A stretch of DNA of 64,000 bases from Fremontodendron californicum (taxonomy: Eukaryota > Streptophyta > Magnoliopsida > Malvales > Malvaceae), in the NCBI GenBank assembly GCA_030761205.1, contig JAULJL010000032.1, positions 5,151,134 to 5,215,133 of the forward strand. The letters run 5' to 3'. The notes beneath the pieces were generated by a model, which worked only from the letters and a program-made list of their open reading frames with translations, searched no databases and was not told the origin of the DNA. The position numbers and the translations under genes were made by a program. Shown here piece by piece: positions 47,196 through 58,095 of this stretch. The number at the start of each line of letters is the position of its first letter. The first letter of the stretch is position 1.

Positions 47196-47416
47196 ACGGC
47201 ATGAACATGACACGAAAAAAATAATTAAAACACAATACAAACATGACACGACATGAAAAAAGAACATGGACACGACACGAATACTCGAACATATCAAAAT
47301 TTATATAACATAAATTATTAATACGTTAAAATTTATACAAATATAAAACACTTTAAACACGATTATAACACAAAAAAAATACACGAATATGATACGAGTA
47401 CACAAATTATCAAGTC
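47196..47416 (+). repeat. Single dispersed unit of the ACACGAACACGACA repeat family
   Basis: Contains CATGACACGAAAAAAATAAT, AAATTATTAATACGTTAAAA and AAACACGATTATAACAC in the same order as the tandem units at 36520-37560 and 41080-41840. Confidence 0.7.
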
Positions 47417-47482
47417 TAGACGCATGGAACTGACCAAGTCAATTGACTCTCAGATTATGACAAGGGGTTAAGAACTACGGGT

Positions 47483-48325
47483 TGTTGAACATTTCCAAAA
47501 TCACAATGGGATAGAATCCCACATTGAAAAAGAATAAAGGCAATGATGTTCTTTAAATATAGAGAAGTGTATAGCTTTAGTAGTTGGACACATATGGGCT
47601 TAAGTGCAAATTGACCATGGCTAGGCTTGGATGGCCTAATATTATATTATATTATATTATATTATATTAATTTAATTTAATATTAATATATTATAATGGC
47701 ACTTGGGCACTTGGGACGTGCGCGTGTAGCTAATAAATAATTTTTTATTTATTTTTAATTTTTTGTTTTAGACAAAAGTAAAAGCTGCCCGATTTTATTT
47801 AATAATTATATTTGTTCAGTCTGAACAAATAATTGTGTCTATACAAGAAGATGTCTATCAGTTTCAAACAGACAGATTCATTCAGACAAGTCATGTCTAT
47901 ACAAGAAGCTGCCTGTCTGTTTGAAACAGACAGATTTATTTAGTTAAGTTGTGTCTGTATGAACAGACATGTAATAGCCTATAAATGCTTCTCTGGTTTT
48001 CAGAAGTAAAGACACTGAAAACATTATTTTCGTTTTTATTCTCCCTCCTTCTTCAAGATATTTCTCAGATTCTTTTATAAAGGCTTGCTGCAGAAATTCT
48101 TTGTAAAAGTTTGATAGTTTTGTTATACACTGCTCAGTGCTCAGTGGATTGGTTTCGTCACTGCAATACGAAATCAGTCATTGGGCTTCATTGTATCCTC
48201 GAGGTTTATACGCCGGTAACTCCTTTGCACACCTACGGTGGGGGCGAATAAAAACTTAAAGATAGTGGCATTGATACACTCTTTGAAGCCTTGTTCGTTT
48301 TGATTCCAGAAGTTCTGTTCTAACA
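47483..48325 (+). repeat. Probable copia 5' LTR
   Basis: Begins TGTTGAACATTTCC and ends TTCTAACA, giving the short TGTT/AACA inverted ends usual for copia LTRs. It includes CCCACATTGAAAAAG near the start, an (ATATT)n run at 47639-47669 and a TATAAATG box near 47982. The usual initiator-tRNA-Met PBS (TGGTATCAGAGC) is absent downstream, so the 3' boundary is inferred. Confidence 0.55.
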
Positions 48326-48352
48326 ATTTTAAGGTTTTATTTCGGTTCAATA

Positions 48353-48908
48353 ATGGCTACTACTGAAACTAGAGCACTAAGGGAGTTAGCTTTCAATTTT
48401 GTGAAACTGGATCGATTTGATGGTGGCAATTTTCGAAGATGGCAGAAAAGATGCAATTCTTACTTTCAACTTTGAAAATTGCTTATGTTCTGAATACTCC
48501 CAGACCAGAAGAAAATGAAACAGAATCTGTTGTTGCAACCAGAGAAAGACAGAAATGGGACAATGCAGATTACATGTGCATAGGCCATATTTTGAATGGT
48601 CTGTCAGATGGCTTGTTCGATACTTACTAGAACGAGGCTACTGCAAAGGAGTTGTGGGACAAATTAGAGACCAGGTATATGACAGAAGATGCAACAAGCA
48701 AAAAGTTTCTTGTAAGTCGTTTCAATAATTATCATATGGTTGATGGACGATCTATTATTGAACAACTTCGTGAAATTGAAAGAATGATTAATCAGTTTAA
48801 ACAATATAAGATGAATATGGATGAAACTATTATTGTGTCTTCCATTATAGACAAACTTCCTCCATCTTGGAAAGACTTTAAAAGAAGTCTGAAACATAAG
48901 AAAGAGGA
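48353..48908 (+). pseudogene. copia gag fragment (UBN2-type), frameshifted
   Basis: MATTETRALRELAFNFVKLD, RFDGGNFRRWQK, a frameshift to KMQFLLSTLKIAYVLNTP, a stop after LFDTY (48628), then NEATAKELWDKLETRYM and EQLREIERMINQFKQYKM, DKLPPSWKDFKRSLKHKK. This is the N-terminal gag of Ty1/copia elements. At 48908 it stops being copia and continues in frame into gypsy gag sequence. No copia protease, integrase or RT follows. Confidence 0.85.
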
Positions 48909-49817
48909 AAAGTTGGCAGATTCCCAAAGGAAGTATCAACTATTGGAGGAAAGGATTCGAGCTGTTGAAGGTGGAGATGAAGTAAGTGTAGGAGAGCTTA
49001 TTTTGATCCCTGATCTGGTTATCCCGCCAAAATTCAAGATTCCGGAACTTGAAAAGTATGATGGACTTAAAAACCCCAAAACACACTTGTCTGCATATTG
49101 TAATAGGATAGTGGGCCACGCACATGATGAGAAATTGCTTATCCATGTTTTTCAATACAGCCTAACAGGAGGGGCATCTAATTGGTATTGTCAATTGAAA
49201 AAAGGCCAAGTGAATACATGGAGAGACTTAGCTCGGGCATTCCTGAAACAATACGAGCACATGTTGGAAATAGCTCCAGATCGATTGACACTCCAGAACA
49301 TGAAAAAGAAGCCCAATGAGAACTACAAAGAATATGCTTATAGATGGAAAGATGTAGCCTTGCAAGTCCAACCACCTCTTACTGATAGAGAAATGAATGT
49401 TTTGTTTGTGGATATCTTCCTACATCCATACTATGCCAAGTTGATCGGCAATGTCTCCTTAAAATTTGCAGATATATTGTTTGCAGTGCTTAGGATTGAG
49501 GATGGTATAAAAAAAGAGAAAATTATGGATACTAATGCCGAAGTTCCTTTCGAAAAGAAAAATGATGTTGCTAAAGGGCATGTTCAAGTCGTAAATGTTA
49601 AAGGCAGAAATAAAAGAGGGTTCAGTGCAATGCAAGGCGATCCTTTTGGTGGTTATTTAAATCCTCGACCCTATGTTGACCATTGGATTCAGCACGGTCA
49701 TCATCATGCTTCAAAGCCTTTCACATCACCTCAAAATTTCGTCATGCCAACTAATCCGGAGTTTAGTTCAGTCTGTTCTCAAAGCAGTAAGAGAAAGAAG
49801 GCAAAGGTGTACCATTT
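48652..49817 (+). pseudogene. Chimeric frame: copia gag C-terminus fused to Tat-type gypsy gag
   Basis: An open stretch of almost 400 codons. Residues 1 to about 86 are copia gag. From KLADSQRKYQLLEERIRAVE onward it aligns with the gag of copies A and B: VIPPKFKIPELEKYDG, LLIHVFQYSLTGGASNWYC, WRDLARAFLKQYEHM, LTLQNMKKKPNENYKEYAYR. The junction is within AAGTTGGCAGATTCCCAAAG (about 48907-48926). The frame is cut by the Athila-like insertion at 49818 and its gag resumes at 62591. Whether it is expressed is unknown; the copia N-terminal half carries a frameshift and a stop. Confidence 0.8.
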
Positions 49818-51635
49818 TGATGCACTCAAAAGAGTATATCTTATTTAATCCTTGCACTAAAAATATCAATTGTAAAATATAGCAATAAACAAGTCCACAG
49901 GGATTGGTGTTTAGTTTAAGAATTATTAATTTATACTTAAACTCAAAGAAAACAAAATAAAAGGGGACATTTTTAGAATCAATTTAAACTAAAGTAAACA
50001 ATCAAAAGAAGAAAGCAAGTAAATAAAAAGTAATCAAATATGAGAAAAGTATGGTTAAGGTTTCATTCTCCACCACTAGACATCATTGAGAATCAATAAT
50101 CAGATCTATCAACATTAATTAACTATCAAAATTATCAACCGTAGATAACAACGAGCTCTGTTACCCCAATTTTCCTTAGTTCGTCGTTAAATAGAATAAG
50201 CTCTCTATTTAATCTCTAACCACTAGACAACCTAGAATAAGCTCTCTAGGTTTAGTGTAATGGCAGCTTTATGATGAGAAAGATAGGTTGATCTAAGCAA
50301 CAAACATATAAGCTCGGATTGTTCAACTTAGGTTATGTTCTACTTTGCAATTATTAAAAACTTGACCATAATCATTAATCACAAATTGCTACTTATGAAT
50401 AGGAAATCAAGACAATTACACGGATCAAGACTCCTAAACTAGCAATAGATAATTATCAAGATTTATCTAGTTGGCCACCTAAACAAATCAAAACATCATC
50501 ATGAACAATTTTAATGGAAGAACATAAGCAACTTTGATAGAAAACAATGATAGATAGATTCTGAAATTAATTACATAACATGTCTAGGGCTTTGAAATCA
50601 CCCTTAACCAAATAAAAGTTTAGCCTAGCATAGGCATTGTAAACATAAACATAAAATTAAAGAGAATCTAAGAAGAAAATAAAAGATAGAAAGAAAGAAA
50701 GAATAAGCAGAATATTAATTATCCAGCCTCGTGTTCTCTCAAAAACTCTAAAACAAAGAAGAAATCAGAACTTTGATGCTTGGAGAAGTGTAAATTTCAT
50801 TTTCCCCCTTGATCTCTATTTATAGGCAATAGCTAGGGCATCAAACAAGTGAATTTCAGCTCTCTCCCTTCAATACATGCTGACTTGTGGCTAAAGTTAA
50901 GAAAAGGTGGGTGACTTTTGTGTTTTAAGGAAAGATATAAGCCTTGGCAGCAAAGTTTGAATAAAGTAGGAAAGTCTTAGTCAAAGCACTCTTTAATGAG
51001 TAGAGATTACAAACTTGCAGCCAAAGTAAGTGTAAGGAAGGAAAGTCTTGGCTGATTTAATTCTCCTACTTTGACTAGGATTAGCTTTAAGCAAAGATAC
51101 TTGCAATTAATGCAAGTTTGACAAATTTGACAGCCACTAATCCTTCTTTGACAAGGATAAACATAAATGTCAGTTAGGGTATTAAGAAAAAAATGTGATT
51201 TGCGTCTAGGGTTTTTTCTGCCACTAGGGTTGTTTAGAGAGATATTCCAATATCGATTTGGATGACCATTTCTTATCCGATTTAGGCCCATGACCAACCG
51301 TTGGAAAGGTAATCAAGTGATCTTCAAAAGTCAAGAATAAAGTTTCTTCGAATAAAGAATCTAACACCATATTTTCTTAGCAGCAAGCTCCGGAGGTAAA
51401 ATCTGTCTTCTTGCTTTGCACCAAGAATTTGATCTTTTTGACTCCCAAGTCTTTTTCCATCTTGTGATTGTGATTTTTTAAGCTCTTTAACATCTTAATT
51501 GACATGTTTTGACTTCATCTCTTCCAAAATACCTACAAATCATTAAAACCTAGTAAAATTTCAAGGAATTTAAGAATCAAAACACAAAATATAAGGAAAT
51601 TCAATAGGAAAATGCATGAAATTAAGCACTTATCG
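49818..51635 (-). repeat. 3' LTR of the Athila-like element
   Basis: It aligns with 60775-62590 along its full length with a few percent difference by eye. It ends on the element strand in GAGTGCATCA. Confidence 0.92.
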
Positions 51636-51636
51636 A

Positions 51637-51676
51637 ACTCCCCCACACTTAATATTTTGCTAGTCCTCAAGCAAAA
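51637..51676 (-). other. Polypurine tract with adjacent hairpin
   Basis: On the element strand a hairpin (TTTTGCT, loop TGAGGACT, AGCAAAA; 51655-51676) is followed by TATTAAGTGTGGGGGAGTT, directly before the 3' LTR. The purine run is the expected plus-strand primer. Confidence 0.8.
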
Positions 51677-53250
51677 TCAAATAGAGATAAAGTAATAAAA
51701 CCTAATCTAATCCTCTTTCAATACAAATTAGAGACAATCATTGGACAAGTCTTATAAACTAATCAATAGCTTAAAGAGTTTCACAAAATATCATGCTTGA
51801 TAGTAAATGGTTTGAGTTAAGCTAAAATTAACATAACATATCTCAATCAAAATAGTGCATGTTCAAACTTAATCTCAACTTCTGACATGGGATACCCTTA
51901 TAATTTTCACTCTTTAAAGTAGTGGTGAAGTGTTTACACTCAATCAATCTCATGAAAACAGTTTCTACCACATGCTTGCTTGTCCACCTATTCTCCACTA
52001 CTTAGATCATGCAACTTCATGAATCAAGAGGTCTTTATGCAAGGTTATAATGGAGCCAAGGGGCAATAATGTGAATAAAGAATAAAAGATGAAGTTTATT
52101 ACAAAAGTTCCAAAGACTTTATAGAGTTTAGAGACATAATAAGATTCATACAAAGAAATTTCTCAAAACTCTTCACAAGCACATAATCACATAGGCCGAA
52201 TATTCATGTTGGGCCTTTTCTTCATTCTAAACAACTTTGTAACATCTTTTTCCTTTTCCACAAGTTCAAGAGATGATTCATATTTTTTTTTTCATTTTTT
52301 TTTCATAGGAATGTATTTGGCAATATTCCCTTTCTTTTTCTCTTGACTTTTCTTTTCTTTTCCCCCACACTTATTTCTTGTTTCTAACCCAAATTTTCAA
52401 TAGATCTTCCTTGTCTTTGCAACATGTCTCAAAACATGCTAATTCATCTTTGGAACAAGGGTAAAGATATAAATAAATATATTTAGGTCAGGGACAAGTT
52501 ATGGTTACCAAAGAAATAACTTATTCAATGTAGGCTCAAATTGGTTCACTAAGAGGGGTGTTCTCTTGGAACATCAATAAGGGATGGCTGTTTGGCCGTG
52601 GTTAAAAATCCTAATGCCTTTATCTTATTCATGTTGTCACATGCATCAATATAGTCTCAACAAGGTTTAAAGCAAGTTCTAGAGAATCATGTAATCATAA
52701 GAGAACTCAAGAAAGAAATTAGATTGATATGTATAATGCATCAATTATATAAGCTCAAAAACTCACAAGAATGATTATACAAGTCAGATTTAATTCTAAA
52801 CATGCTTCTTTCTCAATCAACATATCATCTTAACATTGGCTCATAAAAAAAATAATATCAAGCTCAATTCTCATGAAAATCTTCTCACTAATAAATCAGT
52901 TTTAGACTTATGCAATTCATATCTCATCATAGTATTGAAAGTAACTAAAACACACTCAAAACAACATAAAAAGACTCAAAAACGAAACACTCTAAATAAA
53001 ATCCTAAATTCTTCCCCCCATACTTAATTTTTACATTGTCCTCAATGTAATGCTATTATCCCAAATGCAAGAATTATATGTAAGAGAAAAGAACTACTAA
53101 ACAAAACAAAAGAAAAACAATAAAAGATAGAATGATGGAGAGTAAGGAATATGCAAATCTGATTATAATAGATGCTCTCCATCCTTTTGGGTTGCCTCCT
53201 AAGAAGCGCTTGGTTTATTGCCCTCATCCTAACTTAGACCCATGCCATTA
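51677..53250 (-). other. Region between integrase and 3' LTR, no env-like gene
   Basis: About 1.6 kb without a long frame. Athila elements often carry an env-like gene here; none is visible. It holds two more polypurine-like motifs: AAGTGTGGGGGAAAAG near 52360-52376, and ATTAAGTATGGGGGGAAG at 53010-53027 preceded (element strand) by a perfect hairpin (53031-53050). Confidence 0.65.
53031..53050 (-). other. Hairpin next to internal polypurine-like tract
   Basis: TTACATTG, 4-nt loop, CAATGTAA, a perfect 8-bp stem with loop AGGA on the element strand, 7 bp from an ATTAAGTATGGGGGG run. It mirrors the hairpin and tract at 51637-51676. Confidence 0.75.
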
Positions 53251-54353
53251 TTATTCAACATAAGTTGGCTCAAAGAGTGGCAACTCCTCCACATCTTGTA
53301 TTGGAAAGTTCTCATAGTAAAGCTTCAATCGATGACCATTCACTTTGAATGCCTTATCTGTTTTTGGGCTTTGGATTTCAACTGCACCATGAGTAAACAC
53401 ATTAGTAATAACAAAAGGTCCAACCCAACGAGAACATAACTTACCTGGAAATAACTTAAGCCGTGAATGGAAGAGAAGAACTTTTTGCCCAACAACAAAG
53501 TCCTTTCTTGATATCATCTTGTCATGGAATACCTTAGTCTTTTCCTTGTAAATCCTAGAATTCTCATAGGCATCATTCCTTATCTCCTCTAATTTTTGTA
53601 GGTCTAGTTTTCTTTTCTTACCTGTCTCATCCATCTCCATGTTGCAACGTTTGATAGCCCAATATGCCTTATGTTCTAATTCATCCGGAAGATGACAAGG
53701 CTTACCATAAACAAGTCGATAAGGAGACATACCAATAGGTGTCTTATATGCTGTCCTATAAGCCCAAAGTGCATCATCAAGTCGTGAACTCCAATCCTTC
53801 CTATTTGGATTAACTGTCTTTTCAAGGATGGACTTAACTTCTCGGTTTGACACTTCAGCTTGCCCACTAATTTGAGGATGGTATGAGGTGGAGACCTTGT
53901 GTGTGATGTTATACTTCTTCAAAAGTGCTTCCATAGTCCTATTGCAAAAATGAGTACCTCTATCGCTGATTATGGCCTTTGGTGTTCCAAACCTAGCAAA
54001 GATATTAGTCTTGACAAAATCTGAAACAACTTTAGAGTCATTAGTCCTAGTGGATTTTGCTTCCACCCACTTTGAAACATAACCAACGATAAAATATAAA
54101 GATTACCAAAAGAAGAAGGAAAAGGTCCCATGAAATCCATGCCCCATACATGAAAATTTTCAACAATAAGTATTGGAGTTTGAGGCATTTGATATCTAGC
54201 ATCTAAGTTACTTGTTCTTTGGCAATGATCGCATGAGTTGCAAAAAAGGTATGCATCTTTGAACATAGTATGCCAATAAAATCCAGAATCAAGAACTTTC
54301 ATGGTTGTTTTTTTTTTGATCCAAAGTGTCCTCCACATGCATAAGAGTGACAA
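53251..54353 (-). pseudogene. Integrase of the Athila-like element
   Basis: It joins element cDNA into the genome. The zinc finger is split by the poly(T) run at 54307-54316: HSYACGGHFG upstream (54299-54682 frame), FCNSCDHCQRTSN downstream. The catalytic triad is present: Asp in VWGMDFMGPFP, Asp in IISDRGTHF, Glu in QISGQAEVSNRE, with 35 residues between the last two as in DD35E. A second frameshift near 54090 (small deletion between GNLYI and YVSKWVEAK). The C-terminal part (53251-54066, 271 codons) is open to EELPLFEPTYVE. Confidence 0.88.
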
Positions 54354-54707
54354 AAGGTGAGAATAGATTGAAATTCAGATTCGAGTACACACCTTCTTAT
54401 AATCTGATCGGAGCAACGCTTCCAAAGGTAAGGATCATCCCATATGTAGTATTTGGCATCACCCTTGATCTTATTTCTTTGAGCTTGTGTCAACTCTTGT
54501 GGCAACTTCTTGGAAACTAAGTAATTAACAATATCGACATACCAAGGAGTTGTTGTACTTATAAAAAGAAGTTGCTCATCTGGAAAGTTCTCATTCAAAG
54601 GTAGTGCATCCTCTTCATGAACTAAACGGCTAAGATGGTCCGCAACCAGGTTGTAACTACCTCTCTTATCTTTTATCTCCAAATCAAACTCTTGTAAGAG
54701 AAGTATC
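54299..54707 (-). pseudogene. RNase H end and integrase start (downstream of nested insertion)
   Basis: Reading in from the nested element: LLLQEFDLEIKDKRGSYN, ADHLSRLVHEEDALPL (end of RNase H, linker), then the integrase zinc-finger start to FGSKK. It is the direct continuation of RWI at 56801 once the insert and one target duplication are removed. Confidence 0.85.
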
Positions 54708-56187
54708 TAATAAGCTCATAAAATATACATTTTATGCCTTTCTACCCTTAATTTTTGTTATGTTTTCGATCTTTATCTTGTTTACTTATAATATGTTTTT
54801 GAATTTTAGGTATAATAAGGAGAATGAAGTCAAAAGATATCAATAATAATGGTAAAGAGCTTACAAAATCATAATCACAAGATGAAAGAAGACTTGGGAG
54901 TCAAAAATATCAATTTCTGGTTGAAAACCAGTCAGGCAGATTTGACCTTCGGACCTTGTTGTAAGGAAAACATGATGTTAGATTCTTTATTTGAAGAAAC
55001 TTCCTCTTGAATTTTGAATTTGACTTGATTATCTTTCCAACGATATATTATAGTTCCAAATCGGATAAGAAATGGGCATTCAAAAAGGCGCCAGAAGATC
55101 TCCCTAAAGAACCCTACGGCCAGAAAAACCCTAATCGTAAATCTGAAAAAAGGCAAAAACGTGATTTTTGCACCTCCAGGCTTACTTGTGCGGTAAGGAC
55201 TTATTCTCAGGGTTTTAAAGCTCTATAAATACCATTTTTTGAGCCACAAACTAGACATCTCTCAAGGATACTCAAGGATCATCATTATTATTATTCTTCT
55301 TCTTCTTCTCCATTCTTTTATTTTCTTTTTAGTTTTATGTATATATTATCTATGCCTATGCTCGGCTAAACTTTTATTTGGTTAAGGGTGATTTCAAACC
55401 CCTAGACATGTTATGTAATTAATTTTCAGAATCTATCTATCATTGTTTTCTATCAAAGTTGCTTATGTTCTTCTATTAAAATTGTTCATGATGATGTTAT
55501 GATTTATTTAGGGTGATCAACTAGATAGATCTTGATAATTATCTATTGCTAGTTTAGGAGTCTTGATCCGTGTAATTGTCTTGATTTCCTATTCATAAGT
55601 GGCAATTTGTGATTAATGATTATGGTCAAGTTTTCGCTAATTGCAAAGTGGAACATAACCTAAGTTGAACAATCTGAGCTTATGTGTTTGTTGCTTAGAT
55701 CAACCTATCTTTCTCATCATAAAGCTGCTATTAAATTGAACTTAGAGAGCTTATTCTAGGTTGTTTGATATTTAAAGATTAAATAGAGAGCTTGTTCTAT
55801 TTAACGACGAACTAAGGAAAGATTGGGGTAACAAAACTTGTTGTTATCTACGGTTGTTAACTTTGATAGCTAATTGATGTTGATAGATCTGATTATTGAT
55901 TCTCAATGATGTCTAGTGGTGGAGAATGAAACCTTAACCATATTTTTCTCATATTTGATTACTTCTTATTTACTTGCTTTCTTCTTTGATTATAAGTCTT
56001 TAGTTTAAATTGATTTCAAAAACCTCCCCTTTTATTTTGTTTTCTTTGAATTTAGGTTTTAGACTAATAATTCTTAAACTAAAACCCAATCCCTGAGGAC
56101 TCGACCCTTGCTAACTACTATACTTACAATTGATCTTTTTAGTGCAAGGTTAAATAAAGATATACTATTTTGGGTGCATCAAATTTT

Positions 56188-56205
56188 TGGCGCCGTTGCC
56201 GGGGA
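56188..56205 (+). other. Primer-binding site of nested element
   Basis: TGGCGCCGTTGCCGGGGA, complementary to the 3' end of plant tRNA-Asp as usual in Athila-type elements, 6 nt after the LTR. Confidence 0.85.
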
Positions 56206-56313
56206 TTGTCTTTTTTAGTTTATCTGTTACTTGATTTATTCTTATTTTCATTTCTAATTAGTTTTATTTTCTTGTACATACAGGCTTTTCTTATCAAATT
56301 TTGAAAAAAAAAC

Positions 56314-56440
56314 GATGGAATTGAGCAATCTAACACTTGAAGAGTTGGTGGCATACATGAATATGGAGAATCAACAAGCCAATATTACCTCCCCAGTTCA
56401 ACAATTGGCCATGGGAGGATGTCAAGGCCATCAAGGGTTC
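56314..56440 (+). pseudogene. Truncated gag start of nested element
   Basis: It starts MELSNLTLEELVAYMN and runs about 42 codons (MGGCQGHQGFG) before the deletion joins it to LTR sequence. Confidence 0.55.
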
Positions 56441-56795
56441 GGTAACAAAACTTGTTGTTATCTACGGTTGTTAACTTTGATAGCTAATTGATGTTGATAG
56501 ATCTGATTATTGATTCTCAATGATGTCTAGTGGTGGAGAATGAAACCTTAACCATATTTTTCTCATATTTGATTACTTCTTATTTACTTGCTTTCTTCTT
56601 TGATTATAAGTCTTTAGTTTAAATTGATTTCAAAAACCTCCCCTTTTATTTTGTTTTCTTTGAATTTAGGTTTTAGACTAATAATTCTTAAACTAAAACC
56701 CAATCCCTGAGGACTCGATCCTTGCTAACTACTATACTTACAATTGATCTTTTTAGTGCAAGGTTAAATAAAGAAATACTCTTTTGGGTGCATCA

Positions 56796-58095
56796 GTATC
56801 CATCTAATCAACCTTGGTTTGGCCTCCTTCTTAGTGAGTAAGTACCTAAGGGCTGTATGGTCAGAAAATACAATTACTTTAGTACCAATTAAATAAGATC
56901 AAAATTTTTCTAAAGCAAATACAACAGCCAAAAGTTCTTTTTTAGTAGTGGAAAAGTTTAATCGAGCATCATTAAGATTTCGGGAGGCATAATAAATGGC
57001 ATGTGAGGCTTTGCCAACCCGTTGGCCCAAAATAGCTCCAATGGCATAGTCACTAGCATCACACATGATTTCAAACGGTATATTCCAATCTGGTGGTTGC
57101 ATGATAGGAGCTGATGTTAAGAGTCCCTTCAATGTTTCAAACGCCTCTTTGCATTTATCATCAAAATGGAAAACCACATCTTTTTGTAGTAGCTTGCAAA
57201 GAGGTAATGTGATCTTTGAGAAGTCTTTTATAAATCTCCTATAGAAACCTGCATGTCCAAGAAAAGAACGAACCTCTCTCACATTTGTGGGAGGTGGTAA
57301 AAAATGCATAATATCTATTTTAGATTTATCAACCTCTATCCCTCTAGAAGAAATAACATAGCCTAAAACTATTCCTTGTTCTACCATAAAGTGACATTTT
57401 TCCCAATTCAAAACAAGGTTAGTTTCCATGCATCTTTCAAGTACAAGTGTAAGGTTCTCTAGACATCTATCAAAAGAATCACCATAGACACTAAAATCAT
57501 CCATAAACACTTTTATGATGTTCTCTACATAATCTAAAAATATGCTAACCATACATCTTTGGAATGTAGCTGGTGCATTACAAAGACCAAATGGCATACG
57601 CCGATATACAAAAGTACTAAATGGACATGTAAATGTTGTTTTCTCTTGGTCCTCCAGAGCAATTGCAATCTGATTATAACCTGAAAAACCATCAAGAAAA
57701 CAATAATGAGAATGGCCAGCTAACCTTTCACGCATTTGATCAATAAAAGGTAAAGGAAAATGGTCTTTGCAAGTTATGGAATTAAGTTTTCGATAATCAA
57801 TACAAACTCGCCATCCTGTTTGAATCCAAGTAGGAACAAGTTCATTCTCATTATTTGTTACCACCGATACACCTGATTTCTTTGGAACCATTTGGACCGG
57901 GCTCACCCATTTGCTATCCGAGATAGGATAGATCACTCCAACATCTAGGAGTTTCAGTATCTCTTTTTTCACAACCTCCATCATAGTAGGGTTCAATCTT
58001 CTTTGTGCCTCTCTTGTTGGTTTTGACCCCTTCTCTAACAAATCCGGTGCATGCACATGGATGGGCTTATTCCCTTTATATCGGCAATTTACCAA
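56796..58095 (-). pseudogene. Reverse transcriptase / RNase H of the Athila-like element
   Basis: It copies element RNA to DNA. A 398-codon frame (56899-58095) holds all RT blocks: GWRVCIDYRKLN, CFLDGFSGYNQI, MPFGLCNAPATFQR, the catalytic FMDDF (residues about 197-201), then LGHAGFYRRFI and the RNase H start FEIMCDASDYAIGAILGQ and ASRNLNDARLNFSTTKKEL. One stop (TGA at about 56899) interrupts KF*SYLIGTKV; the frame then continues SDHTALRYLLTKKEAKPR to RWI, where the nested element enters. A frameshift near 58050 separates it from protease. Confidence 0.92.

Larger units (their letters stand above)
54708..56795 (+). mobile_element. Internally deleted Athila-like element nested in RNase H (plus strand)
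   Basis: A full 1474-bp 5' LTR (54708-56181), PBS, about 240 bp of leader and gag start, then only the last 355 bp of a 3' LTR (56441-56795). Exact target duplication GTATC (54703-54707, 56796-56800). The start has mutated from TG to TA. The 355-bp segment matches 55827-56181 with only about three differences. Its deletion joins gag to LTR at a short shared GGT. It is a different subfamily from its host (shorter, diverged LTR). Confidence 0.92.

Noticed and set aside
51677..53250. env-like gene of the Athila-like element
   Set aside because: The position is right, but no frame exceeds about 65 codons and no signal or transmembrane pattern is visible.
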